From contig NW_027457716.1 in the NCBI RefSeq assembly GCF_050624435.1, forward strand, positions 868,001 through 932,000: a DNA stretch of 64,000 bases, in the 5' to 3' direction. Within the stretch, counting starts at the first letter, position 1; each line of letters begins with the position of its first letter. The notes below the pieces were generated by a model. It did no database searches and was not told where the DNA came from. It saw only the letters and a list, made by a program, of their open reading frames with translations. This stretch comes from Tenrec ecaudatus (Eukaryota > Chordata > Mammalia > Afrosoricida > Tenrecidae). This document shows, in pieces, positions 10,019-20,994 of the stretch. Made by a program: the position numbers and the translations under genes.

Positions 10019-10440
10019 TCATCAGTTAACCTTATTTAGAGAGCTTGAACCCCATTCTCTGGGCAAAGATGATGGAAGATAAGTCATCCTTTTCCTTGAT
10101 CCATCTCATTTACCTTTAAACTTCTGCATTCACGTTGGCTCTTGGCATCACCCATGTACCTACAACTAGACATCCTTTGAGTGTAGCGTGCATTCTTTTA
10201 CAAAGGCTTTATCATTGCCATCCATAAACACAAGAGCTTCAGAGAGGAGAAAATAAACATCCCTCTGGGCCTGTTTCCTAGTTAAGGATGTCTCTGCATT
10301 GACTAGTTCACCTCTAGGATTTGCTGTTCATGTCCTTCTGTTTCTTATTGTCCACTTTAAAAAGAAGTTTCACTGATTAGCGTACTCTGCTGTGCATATT
10401 ACTATGGGCCTCTAATGGATTCCCCCAAGCTTAGTAATTT
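10019..10440. repeat. Right flank of provirus, duplicated at 50.33-50.72 kb
   Basis: Shared steps include CATCAGT, TTGGCTCTT, ACACAAGAGCTT, AGAGAG, CCTGTTT, CACCTCTAGGATTTGCTRTT and TGTCCAC, in the same order in both copies. There is no coding content. Confidence 0.75.
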
Positions 10441-11510
10441 CTTAACACTCAATAATGTATTTTATTCAAGGAGATGTGAGCTCATAAAGTTTGAAGAGCT
10501 CACATGGGTTGGACTGAACACACGCAAGCAGGAAACTCACATAATGACATTTGTGTTTTAACAGTCATATTAACATACACATGCCTACTATGAACAAATC
10601 AGCACATATACTAGAACTAACAAATCTTCATACAATACCCTCAGATTAATAAATATACATGCATTTACTTAAGAAAAAACCCACAAAGACACACTAAAAT
10701 ATACTAGAATTATAATAATAGAATCAATGCAGAACAGACTACAAGTTCTGTCACATAGTATAACATATTAAGGCACAGAGTAGTTCATGTGTACTAGCAC
10801 ATACAAAAAAACAGACAAAGTGCATACAAGAATATACACACTGAGCTACAAGAATGTGGAGGTGTGTGGCAGAGACATTTTCTCTGCAGGTAGAGGAAAT
10901 AGTTACCTAATTTAACTAATCCTTCTTAGGCTCCTCTACATTTCTCCCCTGAGGGTCCCTGTTATCTGTGGGCTTGAGTGACCCCTGAGCCCCGCCCTCT
11001 CCCTGTATGGGTGTATGTGTCTGGGTTCCCATAGCCTTTCCCTCTGTGTGTGCCTGACTCAGAAATATGTGATCATAACTACAGCAGTCACAGTACTGAT
11101 TGACAGAAAATCAGTCCCTGGGCATGTCTCTAGAGAAGGATATTCTGACAGAACTTGAAGGGAACCTGTGGGTGCCCTGTACAGAATAGGACGCTTATAG
11201 CCCATGCACAAGGGGACATAGGGCAGGAAGGAAGGTGAGGTCTGGGGAGGCATGTTGAGACTAAGCATAAAATGTGTCTTATCTCCCTTTTCCTACTCTT
11301 GTATCAATATGCACAACTGCTAAATTAAACAGCCTTTGGAGAAAAAAACTGACTCTCAAATTAGCCTGTGGTGGACAAGGACAGACAGGAGCTGTGAATG
11401 AATAAAATGAATGAACTCAGAGAAGAAAGTCTCCGTTTGGATGAATGGAGAGAGGTGACTTGATCTAGTATTGGGCTACTGGTGGTAAGTTCATGTAGTA
11501 TGTTGTCTGG
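10441..11510. other. Intergenic, nothing recognised
   Basis: AT-rich sequence with ACA/ATA-rich runs to about 10860, then ordinary composition. No VH, exon or assignable repeat seen. Confidence 0.4.
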
Positions 11511-11511
<1 letters not shown>

Positions 11512-11609
<98 letters not shown>

Positions 11610-11610
11610 T
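11512..11610. repeat. (TA)n-(CATA)n-(CA)n compound microsatellite
   Basis: About 55 bp of TA units is followed by ATAC units and then CA units. The open frames across it are repeat artefacts. Confidence 0.98.
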
Positions 11611-11612
11611 AC

Positions 11613-12026
11613 AAAGATAATAAAGTGAGATCCTTTGCACAGCAGGGACTGTTATCCCGAGGAAGGAGGGAATACAGGAGGGTTATTGAAAGCAAGGGAT
11701 AAAGTTTTTGATGAAGCCGATGATTTGAACAGAATTTGTCCTAGATGCACGAATTACCAATTACATGGGAAATTTGAGACAATTCAAGGGAAAAACGAAA
11801 CAAGCTAAGTTTGAAATCATCCTATCATCAGAGGGAGATTGGGTGAGTGTTTCAGAAAGACGGGAGGAGATGCACTGATTCCCTGAGGGATGCTGAGAAG
11901 GAGAAGAATCCCCAGACACAATAGGAAGCCAGTAGTGAAGCTCCATTTGGACCTGCTCCTGGGTCTGAGTCCTGTGCTCTGCAGATCCTGAGGGATTCCT
12001 GCAGCCTAACCTCTTCCACTAGGGTA
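11613..12026. other. 3' flank of VH pseudogene 1
   Basis: From about 11935 the plus strand (GCTCCTGGGTCTGAGTCCTG) matches the 3' flank of VH pseudogene 3 at 24595-24615. This confirms a shared VH-unit origin. The rest holds nothing recognisable. Confidence 0.6.
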
Positions 12027-12065
12027 CATTCATGTCTGGGTTAACTCTGACTTCTCCTCACTCTG
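12027..12065 (-). other. Displaced recombination signal (RSS) of VH pseudogene 1
   Basis: Reading plus to minus, the piece holds a nonamer-position 9-mer (ACATGAATG on the minus strand), exactly 23 bases, and the start of the heptamer (plus CACTCTG, 12059-12065). The ERVL LTR begins at the next base. The V exon end and the rest of the heptamer lie on the far side of the LTR, so the signal is cut in two. Confidence 0.75.
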
Positions 12066-12628
12066 TGCGTTGGTCTGGGTAGACTAGAGAAACCAATCCA
12101 TAGACACACGTATATTGTGTATAAGAGATTTAATATAAAGGGCAATTGTACATTTAGAAAGCATCTTAACCCCAGTTAGGTCCAAGCCCATAAGTCCATT
12201 ATTAGCCCATGTGTCGGATACCAATGTATAAATTCCTCTTCATACTTATGAAATACATGCAATGATCCAGAATGCAAGATGATCACAGGCCAGTGGGCAG
12301 AAAGTCTTTGGATCCAGTGGCATTGTAAGCTTTTCAGCGGAGACGGGTCTCTACATGGCTTCTCCAGAACCCAGGGCTGCATGAGGTAGGTCCATGTGGC
12401 TTCTATTCAGGGATGTCTCACAGAGAGTCACCCTTGTCAGTAGGGTGTCTCCCAGGGATTAGAGAGTCTCTCTTCCACCTCCAAGATGGAATACGGGATT
12501 TCCCAGAATTCTCAGAAGGCCATGCCCACGCAGAGGCTTCATTGGCTATGATCCAATTGACAGACTCCAACCCTTCCCTCTTTATCCTCTGAAGTCCCAA
12601 ATTCACACCAGATTATGTAACTACCATA
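12066..12628 (-). mobile_element. ERVL-like solo LTR inserted in a VH RSS heptamer
   Basis: The plus strand begins TGCGTTGGTCTGGGTAGACTAG and ends GTAACTACCATA, the reverse complement of the TGTGGTAGTTA...GACTAACACA LTR seen at 17.2, 21.3, 28.8 and 56.3 kb. Flanking 5-mers are CTCTG (12061-12065) and CTGTG (12629-12633), a target duplication with one change. CTGTG is part of the V heptamer CACTGTG. Length 563 bp, with no internal viral genes. Confidence 0.85.
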
Positions 12629-12926
12629 CTGTGCATCTTTTGCACAGAAATACAAAACTGTGTCCTTGAAGTTCAGGTTGTCCATTTGAAGTTATAGTAT
12701 GTCCTTACCATTGTCTTTGGAGATGGTGAATTGGCCCTTCGGAGAGTCCTACCAACACTATTCATGTATGAAACCCACTGCCGCCCCTTCTCTGGGGCTA
12801 GGCAGATCCAGTGTATATTATAAATACAGGCAATGAATGCAGAGACTGTACGGGAGAATATCAGAGAAGCCTCCGACTGCCTCAAGTCTCCCTCAGATGC
12901 CATAGCTCCACCTCATACTGGACACA
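12629..12926 (-). pseudogene. VH pseudogene 1 (VH3/clan III-like)
   Basis: A heavy-chain variable exon on the minus strand. Framework 1 reads like GDLRQSEASL; framework 2 is IHWICLAPEKGRQWVSYMNS, where the usual VRQAPGKGL is altered; framework 3 needs another frame (TISKDNGKD, then DTVLYFCAKD). The second conserved cysteine remains, while the first (FR1) is changed (IFSRTVS for LSCTVS). A frameshift falls in the CDR2-FR3 region, and the splice acceptor before the leader remnant has lost its AG (TTTGCATGTGTCC instead of TTTGCAGGTGTCC). The RSS is destroyed by the LTR at 12066-12628. Functional VH exons are about 300 bp, as here. It shares orientation with the other three VH copies. Confidence 0.9.
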
Positions 12927-13005
12927 TGCAAACACACAGACATCCTGAAAATCATATTTACTGCCTCTCACTCATGCCCCCTCATGCACACTTTCTCTGC
13001 ATCAA

Positions 13006-13046
13006 AGCATCTTTTGAAATTCCAAAAAGGAAAATTGAGCTCAATA
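13006..13046 (-). pseudogene. Possible leader-exon remnant of VH pseudogene 1
   Basis: The minus strand has GAGCTCAATTTTCCTTTTTGG followed by ATTTCAAAAG, similar to the leader core of a VH3 L-PART1 exon. The start ATG is not preserved. It sits between the V exon and the octamer, as expected. Confidence 0.4.
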
Positions 13047-13173
13047 GATATTCCACTGTGACTTGATTTGTTCAGTCTTGAATGGGGGTACCTTGGAATT
13101 CCAGAGGTGGAGCAACTGTCCAAGAGCTTCAGAGTTGGGACTTGGATGGTTTTCCTCAGCAGGGGAGTGGTCT

Positions 13174-13181
13174 ATTTGCAT
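13174..13181 (-). promoter_or_regulatory. VH promoter octamer
   Basis: ATGCAAAT on the minus strand, upstream of VH pseudogene 1 and in the position seen for pseudogenes 2 and 3. The octamer binds Oct factors in B cells. Confidence 0.7.
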
Positions 13182-13284
13182 ACCTTCTGCCTATATAGTC
13201 ATAAGTAATGTTGAATGACTTCTAAGAGAGTCACTCCAAGAGTAGATAAGAATGTTCTAGATATCTTGGAAAGCCCTGCGTGTG

Positions 13285-13462
13285 GGGTTCATTATGCAGT
13301 GTGCTGCTAAATGCAAGGTCAGTCATTCTAAATCTCCAATGGCTCTGCAGGGGGAAGAATTCTCTACACACCCATGAAGATTTATAGACTCAGAAGCCTA
13401 CAAGGGCAGCCCTATTCTATAGGGTTGTTAAGAGAAAGAATTGACTTAATGGAAATGTCAAC
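13285..13462 (+). mobile_element. AfroSINE-type SINE
   Basis: Sense copy with GCTGCTAAATGCAAGGTCA, GAAGATTTATAGACTC, GCCCTATTCTATAGGGTTG and an end like GAATTGACTTAATGG. This is the tRNA-derived family shared by afrotherian genomes. Confidence 0.8.
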
Positions 13463-14005
13463 CTACAGTTAGAGACAGTGCCTTGAAATGTGCCCTCCTC
13501 CTCTCCACCCCTTAAGTGTGGTGCTTATTCATTTCTTGATGCAGTTAAATAAATATTCCCCTAGAAATATATATTTAATCTGACACAAGCTTCCCTTGTC
13601 TAATTCTCTTTTAAATTATCTTTTGGAAAAGAAAATTCATATGCTAAAAGTAAAACCCTCCCCAGCCCCTTCTAGACCTTCCCTTAATTGTCCCCTTGAG
13701 CTGAATATGACAGCGGCTCCTGAGTCTCGCTCCTTCCCTGCAGGTTTGTCTTGCCTTGAATCAAGCTTGCCTTCCCTTCACAAATCTTTTGCACACCAAG
13801 AATTTTAAGGTACTGAGTTAAACTTAGAAGTTCTGTAGATGCTGAAGGTCTCTACATACCCAGAGAAGCCAATGCTGTCTGTGAATTTGCATAACACATC
13901 GGGACGTTTCCAGGGCATCTTCCAAAAACTAGAGGAAGTCTCCCATGCTTGAGGAGTTGATTGTGCTCTCCAAATCTAGGTATTATGCTTTACAATACTA
14001 ATGCT
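13463..14005. other. Intergenic, nothing recognised
   Basis: No exon or repeat I can name. A 70-codon frame at 13596-13808 has no family signature. Confidence 0.4.
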
Positions 14006-14720
14006 TTCTTTTTTATTAAATACTTTTATTGGGGGCTCTTAGGGCTCTTATCACAATTCATGCATTCATCCATTGTCAAGCACATTTGTACATATGCTGC
14101 CATCATCATTTTCAAAGCATTTGCTTTGTACTGGAGCCCTTGATATCAGTTCCTAATTTTCCCCTCCCTCTCCCACTCTCCCTCTTTCATGAACCTTGAT
14201 AAATTATAAATTATGATTTTCATATTTTGCATTGTCTGCTGTCTCACTTCACCTACTTTTCTGCTGTTTGTCCCACTGGGAGGGAGTTCTATGTCAATCC
14301 TTGTGATTGATTTCCTCTTTCTACTCCCACCTTCCCATTACTCTCTTGATATCTCTATTCTCATTGTTGGTTCTGAGCGGTTTATCTGTCCTGGATTCCC
14401 TGTGTTGCGAGATCTTATCTGTAGCAGTGTAAATATTCTGGTCTACTAAGATTTATAAGGTAGGATTGAGGCCATGATAGTGGGGGGAGAAGCATTAAAG
14501 AACTAGAGGAAAGTTGTTTGTTTCATCGGTGCTGTAGTGCACCCTGACTGGCTCTTCTCTTTCTTGTGACCTTTCTGTAAGGGGATGTCCAATTGTCTAT
14601 AGATGGGCTTTGGGTCTCCACTGCACACTCTTCTTCATTCACAAAGATATTATTTTGTTCTGGGTCTTTGATGTCTGATACATGATCACGTGTACACCTC
14701 ATGATCATACAGGCTGGTGT
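14006..14720 (-). mobile_element. LINE 3'-end element, antisense
   Basis: It starts with the complement of the GAGCCCCCAATAAAA end and runs through the shared pyrimidine-rich and TTCACCTACTTTTCTG blocks to ACAGGCTGGTGTGC, where a short sense copy of the same 3' end begins. Confidence 0.75.
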
Positions 14721-14812
14721 GCAAAGAATGTACAGACGTGCTTTATACAATTGATGTATGTATATTTATGGATTGTGATAAGAGTTTTATGAGCCCCTAA
14801 TAAAATGTAAAA
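14721..14812 (+). mobile_element. LINE 3'-end element, sense tail
   Basis: AAAGAATGTACAGACGTGCT through GATTGTGATAAGAG to TATGAGCCCCTAATAAAATG and an A-run. It is the sense version of the start of the preceding copy, so the two form a tail-bearing inverted arrangement. Confidence 0.7.
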
Positions 14813-16310
14813 AAAATAATTGGACAAATCCTGGTTAAAGGATATGTTTTTCTCAAGAGAATAATTACCTATTAAAATAATAAATATTGACAAAAATAAT
14901 ATACAACTGTCAATTATTTCAGAAATGGTAAAATCAGGTTTGGTTTGGTTTTCTCTTCACAGGAGATACTTGGGCTGGGATTCACACACATACAATTTCA
15001 ACCTAAAGTAATTTGGAAAAAATAATTAGGATGGAGAGAAACTGATTGTGTTGAGTGAAGCACATGGAGGTCAGAATTTAACGGCATAGAGAGACTACCA
15101 GTCCTTCTGGGATTGATTTCAACTTGTCCCAAATGTGATTTCTTTCTCCCCTGTCTTCTGAGGAAGAATATGGGCTTTTAATTTTTAGGATCTGCCCTCC
15201 AGGAAAATAAGAGGCATGCGAACCTAGTTGCTGAAGGTTCCTTGAAGTGCTCTTCCACATGGGTGAATTGGAAAACTCCAGACACAAGAGCAAAGAAACA
15301 CTTGGCACCCCCTGCACCTGCTCCTGTGGCAAAGATTGTGTCCCATGTACCCTGAGCTCCCTCTGCTGCCTAATTAGGGTTGTGATGCTTGAGATGTTTG
15401 ACCATTAAGCCTTCATTGTGTCTCCTAGTACGTTTCCTACATTTTACATGTCAGTGTCCTCAGGTTTCAGATTGTTAAAACACATGCAGCTGGTTGAGCT
15501 ATAGTGGTTGCAATGCATCAATATGTGAAAACTGAGTTGTTGCTAAGACTCATCACAAGGCTTCTGTGCCACCTAACACAGGTCGTGTTTCCCAGAGCCT
15601 TTTAGATCTAGAAACATTGATATTTTCAGACCTGGAAGCTAGACATAGCACTTTGAGACATAGCACATAGCTTTCCCAACTCATGACTGGTCTGTAGCAG
15701 CTCTACCTGCACGATCACACCTAGGAATACGGGGGGAAATATAATTTAAAACCATTCTAAGATGAAAAGAACTGCTTTTGACATGAAGGTGCTTACAGGG
15801 TAGGACATTCATGTCACCAAGAAGAATCCAGAAGGGTGTCACCTCCACAGGCATCTCTGATTAACATGGTAAGGATGAAGGCCTAAGATACCTGACTTTC
15901 ATGTGTGACTTGGAGCTCTGTTACCATATTTTACTGTAGGCGATCCACGTGTGCTGTGCTTGTGGAAGCAGAAAGAGGATGGCTCTGAGTAGGAGCAGTA
16001 ATGGCCTCCAGAGGGGATTTTCCTGACCTGTGTTCTGTGAGGTCAATCTCTACCCTTCATCATTTGCACTGACTGTGGACAAACAATTTCTTCCTGAAAA
16101 CCATGGGTAGATTTGTAGAAATGCAGACAGTTGGCCTGAGGTGTGAGCCATAATGAAGGGAATTCCTGGGGATACTATTTTCCTAGGAATGTTCCACTTT
16201 CTCTCTGGGCAGCCCAGTTCTACCCTTAGGACAAGGGTAGCCCATGAGATGTGCAGGCTGTTGAGTTAAAGTGGAAGGTAAAATGATGAACATTTCTGAG
16301 CATCCACTTC
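14813..16310. other. Intergenic, nothing recognised
   Basis: Mixed-composition sequence. The 84-codon frame at 15078-15332 (minus) has no recognised domain, signal peptide or family motif. No VH signature was found. Confidence 0.4.
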
Positions 16311-16329
16311 AAAACAAAACACTTTTATT

Positions 16330-16659
16330 AGAACTTTCCCCCTTATATAATTCAATACTTCAACCATATCAAGAAGAGTTGTATAATCTTTACCACAGTC
16401 AATTATAGAACAATTTCTCCCCCTCTGTAATCATTATTCATGTAATATATTTCACATACTTGCAAAACTGTATGCAACAAAACTTTCACCGATTCAACGC
16501 CTTCTACATGTGTAATTCAGTGCCATTGAGTATTCTTTTCAGGTTGTACAACCATTATTTTTATCCCCCTGCATATTGTTTCACAGCAGTTAAACTTAAT
16601 TTAATGCCCCCCTAAGCCAAATCTCTTCCCACTTCACACATGGTAACCATAGATCGTTT

Positions 16660-16726
<67 letters not shown>

Positions 16727-16790
16727 CTTTCTTTCCTTCCTCCCTCCCTCCCTTCTTTCCTTCCTTCCTTCCTTTTCTTTCTTTTCTTTC

Positions 16791-16858
<68 letters not shown>

Positions 16859-17160
16859 TTCCTGATATAACATTCACATTTCCATACTTAAAACACTTCT
16901 AAAAAAAAGTTGTATGCCCATTTTCAAAATAAGCTTAATGCTCCCTCCTGCTTCACAGATCCACTGATTACTCCTCCCCCTTCCATATAAACCATTGCCT
17001 CAGTTATGGTCTCTATTCATCCACTCCTTTACTTCCAAACTTGGAGATAATAACAAAAACAATTAAAAACAAAGATATAATTAAACATAAAGAAAAATTA
17101 TAATGACATAAAGATACAAATAAGAGTAGAGTACAAAACAAATAGAGAAGGTACCTACTT
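16330..17160 (-). mobile_element. Old L1 3' UTR-like sequence, antisense, interrupted by a microsatellite
   Basis: GTTGTATAATCTTTACCACAG followed by CAATTATAGAACAATTTC resembles the complement of mammalian L1M 3' UTRs. It continues as pyrimidine-rich sequence either side of the CTTT repeat. Family assignment is by eye only. Confidence 0.5.
16656..16860. repeat. (CTTT)n microsatellite with CCTT core
   Basis: About 200 bp of CTTT units with an impure CCTT/CCCT centre near 16730-16775. Frames of K/E/R or F/L/S across it are artefacts. Confidence 0.98.
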
Positions 17161-17200
17161 CGCTCTTCCTGTCCTGCTCTTTATCTGCCTCCATGGTTGC

Positions 17201-17706
17201 TGTGGTAGTTGTATAATCTGCTGTCAATTTGAGACTTAAGATGAAGGGATGGAGTTTAGTCTGTCAATCTGGGTGCAGTTTGATGACATCATTTGGAGGC
17301 ACTGAGGAGAAAAATAGCTCGCTGGAGGCAGGACACAGTCTCATGCCCTGTGAGACATTCCTGTCAACAATGCACAAGGAGCTACGCTAGAGCCCTGGAG
17401 CTGAAGGAGCCACGTGGAGACTCTTAACAGCTTTGAGATGTTTCCACCCATCTCCACTGGATCCACAAGACTTTGCACCCACTGGCATGTGCTCTTCATG
17501 CATTCGGCATCATTGCATGTGTTGCATGAGTCTGAAGAATTTATAGTCTGGTGTCAGATATCTGGGCTAATATCAGACTTATGGACTTGAACTGGACTGG
17601 GCGGTTATGCCTTCTTAATGTACAATTTCTCTGTGATATAAAGTTCTCTCTTGTACACATATGAATGTCTGTGAATTTTTTTCCCTAGTCCACCCAGACT
17701 AACATA
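17201..17706 (+). mobile_element. ERVL-like solo LTR
   Basis: It begins TGTGGTAGTTGTATAATCTG and ends CCACCCAGACTAACATA. Five-base flanks GTTGC and GTTGT fit a target duplication with one change. Same family as the copies at 12.1, 21.3, 28.8 and 56.3 kb. Confidence 0.8.
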
Positions 17707-18239
17707 GTTGTGGAGTTTCACATGTTCACTTTCCAGGCACTAGGTAGAGGTGCCCATGGTATATGACAGGATTTAGCTAGATCCATCCTCTAGGTGATCA
17801 TATTCTGGGTACAGGATCTTAACATGGCTCTGCTCAATACTTACCTTCATTGAAAAATCAATGAAGATAAGGGCATTACAGCAAAGTGGGGTGAAGAAAG
17901 CAGATGGTACCAGGGTATCAATTATCTGGGATCTAAATGGCTTGTCTTCAAGCAGCCATCTAAGTCAGGTGTCAAGGAAGTCCACAATGAAGAAGCACAC
18001 CAACATGTGTGACCCAAAGATAGTGACAATTCAAATGTGATGAAGGAAAAACCTTCAGAGCTCAAATTATGAACATCCCATTTGTCGAAGGGTAGGTGAA
18101 CAGTGAGAACTCAAAAAAATCCATCTGAAGAATATTTAGTCATATTAAACCTCTGGCAGATCCCCTTGAAAAGCTTTACTCTCAGACAGAGATAACTGCG
18201 AACTTGATCACGGTGGATCAGACCATGGCATAATATGAC
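17707..18239. other. Intergenic, nothing recognised
   Basis: No assignable feature. Confidence 0.35.
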
Positions 18240-18610
18240 AATTGGTCAGTTGACCTACCTCTCGATCCAACCTGTACTTGCTCTAAGGTAAAGCATTTCT
18301 CACTTGTTCCATGACAGGATTTTTTTTTTTTGCTGAACTTTAAAATATTGATGGTAGTCTTTCCTTCTTTATTCTTCATTTTCATTTTTATCTTTATATT
18401 ATTATTTTCTTCTTGCTGTTTTATTTTGGTTTTGTTTTTTGTTGTTTCTATTGGGTTTCAAAGTTTGTAAAGCACAGAAGGCGCGGATCCCTAGAGACAA
18501 TAACTGATGCAATGGTCTATAGGGCCCTAGGGGAGTAGAGGAGTAGGAAGGGTGAGGAACTTTCGGGAGCAAACAATGAATGTGGGACGGGGAGAGAACC
18601 AAAGAATTCA
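18240..18610 (+). repeat. Dispersed repeat, unassigned, copy B
   Basis: Matches 381-760 in order and orientation, from the CTTTAAAATATTG block through GTTTGTAAAGCACAGAAGG to the G-rich tail. Confidence 0.5.
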
Positions 18611-18671
18611 TTATTATATATATGCATATATACATATAGTACAACATTTTAAACATCTATGTAAATGAATA

Positions 18672-19560
18672 CTATTTTTAAAAAACATTTTATTAGGGAC
18701 TCAGACAACTCTTATGACAATCCATACTTACATTAATTGTATAAAGCACATCTGTACATTCTTTGCCCTCATCATTTTCAAAGCTCCCTCCTCCCTCATG
18801 TTCCCTTGACAATTTATAAATTATTATTTTGTCATATCTTGCCCAGTTCAGAGTCTCCCTTCACCCCCTTTTCTTTTGTCTGTCCCCCAGGGAGGAGGTC
18901 ACATGTAGAGCCTTATAATCGGTTCCCTCTTTCCAACCTATTCACCCTCTACCCTGCCAGTATCACCCCTCACACCCTGGTCCTGAAGGTATCATCCTCC
19001 CTGGATTCCCTGTGCCTCCAGCTCCTATCTGCACCAGTGTACATCCTCTGCTCTATCCAGACTTGCAAGGTAGAATTTGGATCATGGTAGTGGGGTAGGG
19101 GGGGTGGAGGGAGGGGTGGAAGCATTTATGAACTGGAGGAAAGCTGTATTCTTCATCAGTGCTATATCACACCCTGACTGACTCAAGTCCTCCCCTAGAC
19201 CGCTCTGCAAGGGGATCTACAGTGGCCAGCAAATGGGCTTAGGGTCACCACTCTGCACTTTCCCCTTCATTCACTCTGGTAAGATTTTTTTTTTCTTATG
19301 ATGCCTATACCTGATCCCTTGCACACCTTTTGATGACACAGGCTGGTGTGCTTCTTCCATGTGGGCTTTGTTGCTTCTGAGTTAGATAGCCGTTTGTTTA
19401 CCTTCAAGCCTTTAAGACCCCAGACACTATCTCTTTTGATAGTCGGCACCATCAGCTTTGTTCACCACATTTGCATATGCACCTGTTTGTCCTCGGTGAT
19501 TGTATCATGGAGGTATGCACCCAATTATATGATTTTTTTGTTCTTTGATGCCTGATATGT
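18672..19560 (-). mobile_element. LINE 3'-end element, antisense
   Basis: One of the more complete short copies: complement of the AATAAAA end, TCCCTTCACCC block, GTCCCCCAGGGAGGAGGT, GCACCAGTGTACATCC, CTTCTTCCATGTGGGC and TTCACCACATTTGC in the family order. Confidence 0.8.
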
Positions 19561-19870
19561 GAATATTATATACATCTATTTTTAAAACTATATAAAAACA
19601 AACAAAGCTTGACCAATGGTTACCATGGGTGAAGGTGAAATGGTTGTTGCTTAGGGGGGATTCAGTTTATATTATTGGTGATGGGATAATTTTGAAAAGG
19701 ATATCAATAATGGTTGTAAACATGAAAAGTATCATCAAAGATACTCAATTGTACATATAACAGTGGTTGAATTGGAGAATGTTTTCCTGTGTACATTTTG
19801 CCAAAAATGTAATGATATGAACAAAAGGAAGAAAAAATTTAATCGATAGTGATGATGATTGTATGCCCCC
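19561..19870. other. Probable repeat-derived sequence, unassigned
   Basis: AT-rich. Contains ACCAATGGTTACCATGGGTG and TACATTTTGCCAAAAATGTA, which look like interspersed-repeat sequence, but no second copy was found in this window. Confidence 0.3.
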
Positions 19871-19875
19871 CACTT

Positions 19876-20445
19876 TTTTTAAAAAAGAAGCATCTTTATT
19901 AATACAGTATTTATTTGTCTCTGTCAAACCTTGAGCCAATTATTTTCCCCAGGCTGTCCGGGGAGGTGCAGGGAAGGGAAATTTTGGGCAGAGAGACTTG
20001 GGACAGAGAAATGTGGGGGGTAGATATGGCTCCTTCACATGGTAAAAAGGATGAGAAAGGCCACCACCAGGCAGAAAAGCCCGAGGGCCTTCGAGAAGGC
20101 AAAGCCCAGGATGGCATAGGAGAAGAGCGGCTGCTTCAGAGAAGGGTTCCTGGCATAAGCAAGGATGAGGCTCCCAAACCCAGTCCCAATGCGGGCTCCA
20201 GAGATGCCACTCCAACTGTGGCAGCCCCAATGAGCTTGGCTGCTGTGTCAATGTCCTTTGAGATATGCTGGTTTGGAAGCTGTGACTAGGGATCAATCAA
20301 GTCAGGGAATGTAGGGATGCCAAGCTGCTGAAGCGCTCTTCTGTCAGTGTCTAGGATGTTTCTGCGCCACAGATGGGACACCTCATCAGCTGGGAGGCAT
20401 TCCTGACCAAGGGATGAGTGGAGAAGAATTTGGCACTGGCAAAAA
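19876..20445 (-). pseudogene. ATP5MC2: ATP synthase subunit c processed pseudogene
   Basis: Subunit c forms the proton-carrying ring of mitochondrial ATP synthase. On the minus strand a copy without introns covers a decayed mitochondrial presequence (AKFFSTHPLVRNASQL, then TLTEERFSSLAS and SFQTS) and the mature protein ([20 protein letters not shown]; after a frameshift, [20 protein letters not shown] and [12 protein letters not shown]). The presequence matches the ATP5MC2 paralogue better than ATP5MC1 or ATP5MC3. The start codon is lost, at least two stops fall in the presequence, and there is a frameshift in the mature part. The stop TGA is at 20035-20037. A 3' UTR with AATAAA signals ends in a short A-run near 19876. 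All this fits a LINE-made retrocopy. Confidence 0.92.
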
Positions 20446-20990
20446 ATTTTAGGGGATGAGGGGTAGTGGCAGGCAAGCTGCTCCTACTGCAGAGAAAATC
20501 AAGACAGGTATATGCCTCTTCTTGATATGATTGAATTATATCATGTGCATGAAATTCCAATAAAACTGTTTTAGAAAAGAAACAGAAGATCATCTGTTAC
20601 TTACACAGACCCTCATTGAAGGGCTTTGGTTAACAGGCTCATGGCCCAGTGCCTGTCTTTGTGAATAACATTCTATTAGCACACAGCTATGCCCTTTTCT
20701 CTTTCATGCTGTTGTTTTCACAATCAGTAAGGTTGAATAATTGTCTCCAAGTCTATATGACCAATGGAATAATCAATTATAGTTTTCAGAGGTCTTTTTG
20801 AAAAAAGAAATTTACTGACCCCTGATCTAGGGGAAGAATCTGGATGAAAAACAGCAAGGCTTGATGAAAAACATAATTCTAAACTATGAAGATTGTTTGA
20901 CAGGATATAATATTTTTAAAAAATAACTGATAGATAAGTAAGAACTACCAATCCTAATGGGACAGTCATGACTTGCCTAGCTGTTAAATG
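20446..20990. other. Intergenic, nothing recognised
   Basis: The first ~100 bases may be retrocopy 5' UTR. No other feature seen. Confidence 0.35.
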
Positions 20991-20994
20991 AAAA

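Noticed and set aside
11361..11695. Tyrosine/isoleucine-rich frames
   Set aside because: Translation of the TA/CATA/CA microsatellite.
12605..12633. Cryptic RSS formed by LTR sequence next to VH pseudogene 1 (CACAGTA plus 23 bases plus AATTTGGGA)
   Set aside because: The CAC is present but the nonamer position is a very poor match, so a working signal is unlikely.
15078..15332. 84-codon minus-strand frame in the VH region
   Set aside because: No VH framework residues, no splice sites, no known family.
16596..16877. Lysine/glutamate/arginine-rich frames
   Set aside because: Pure (CTTT)n microsatellite translation.
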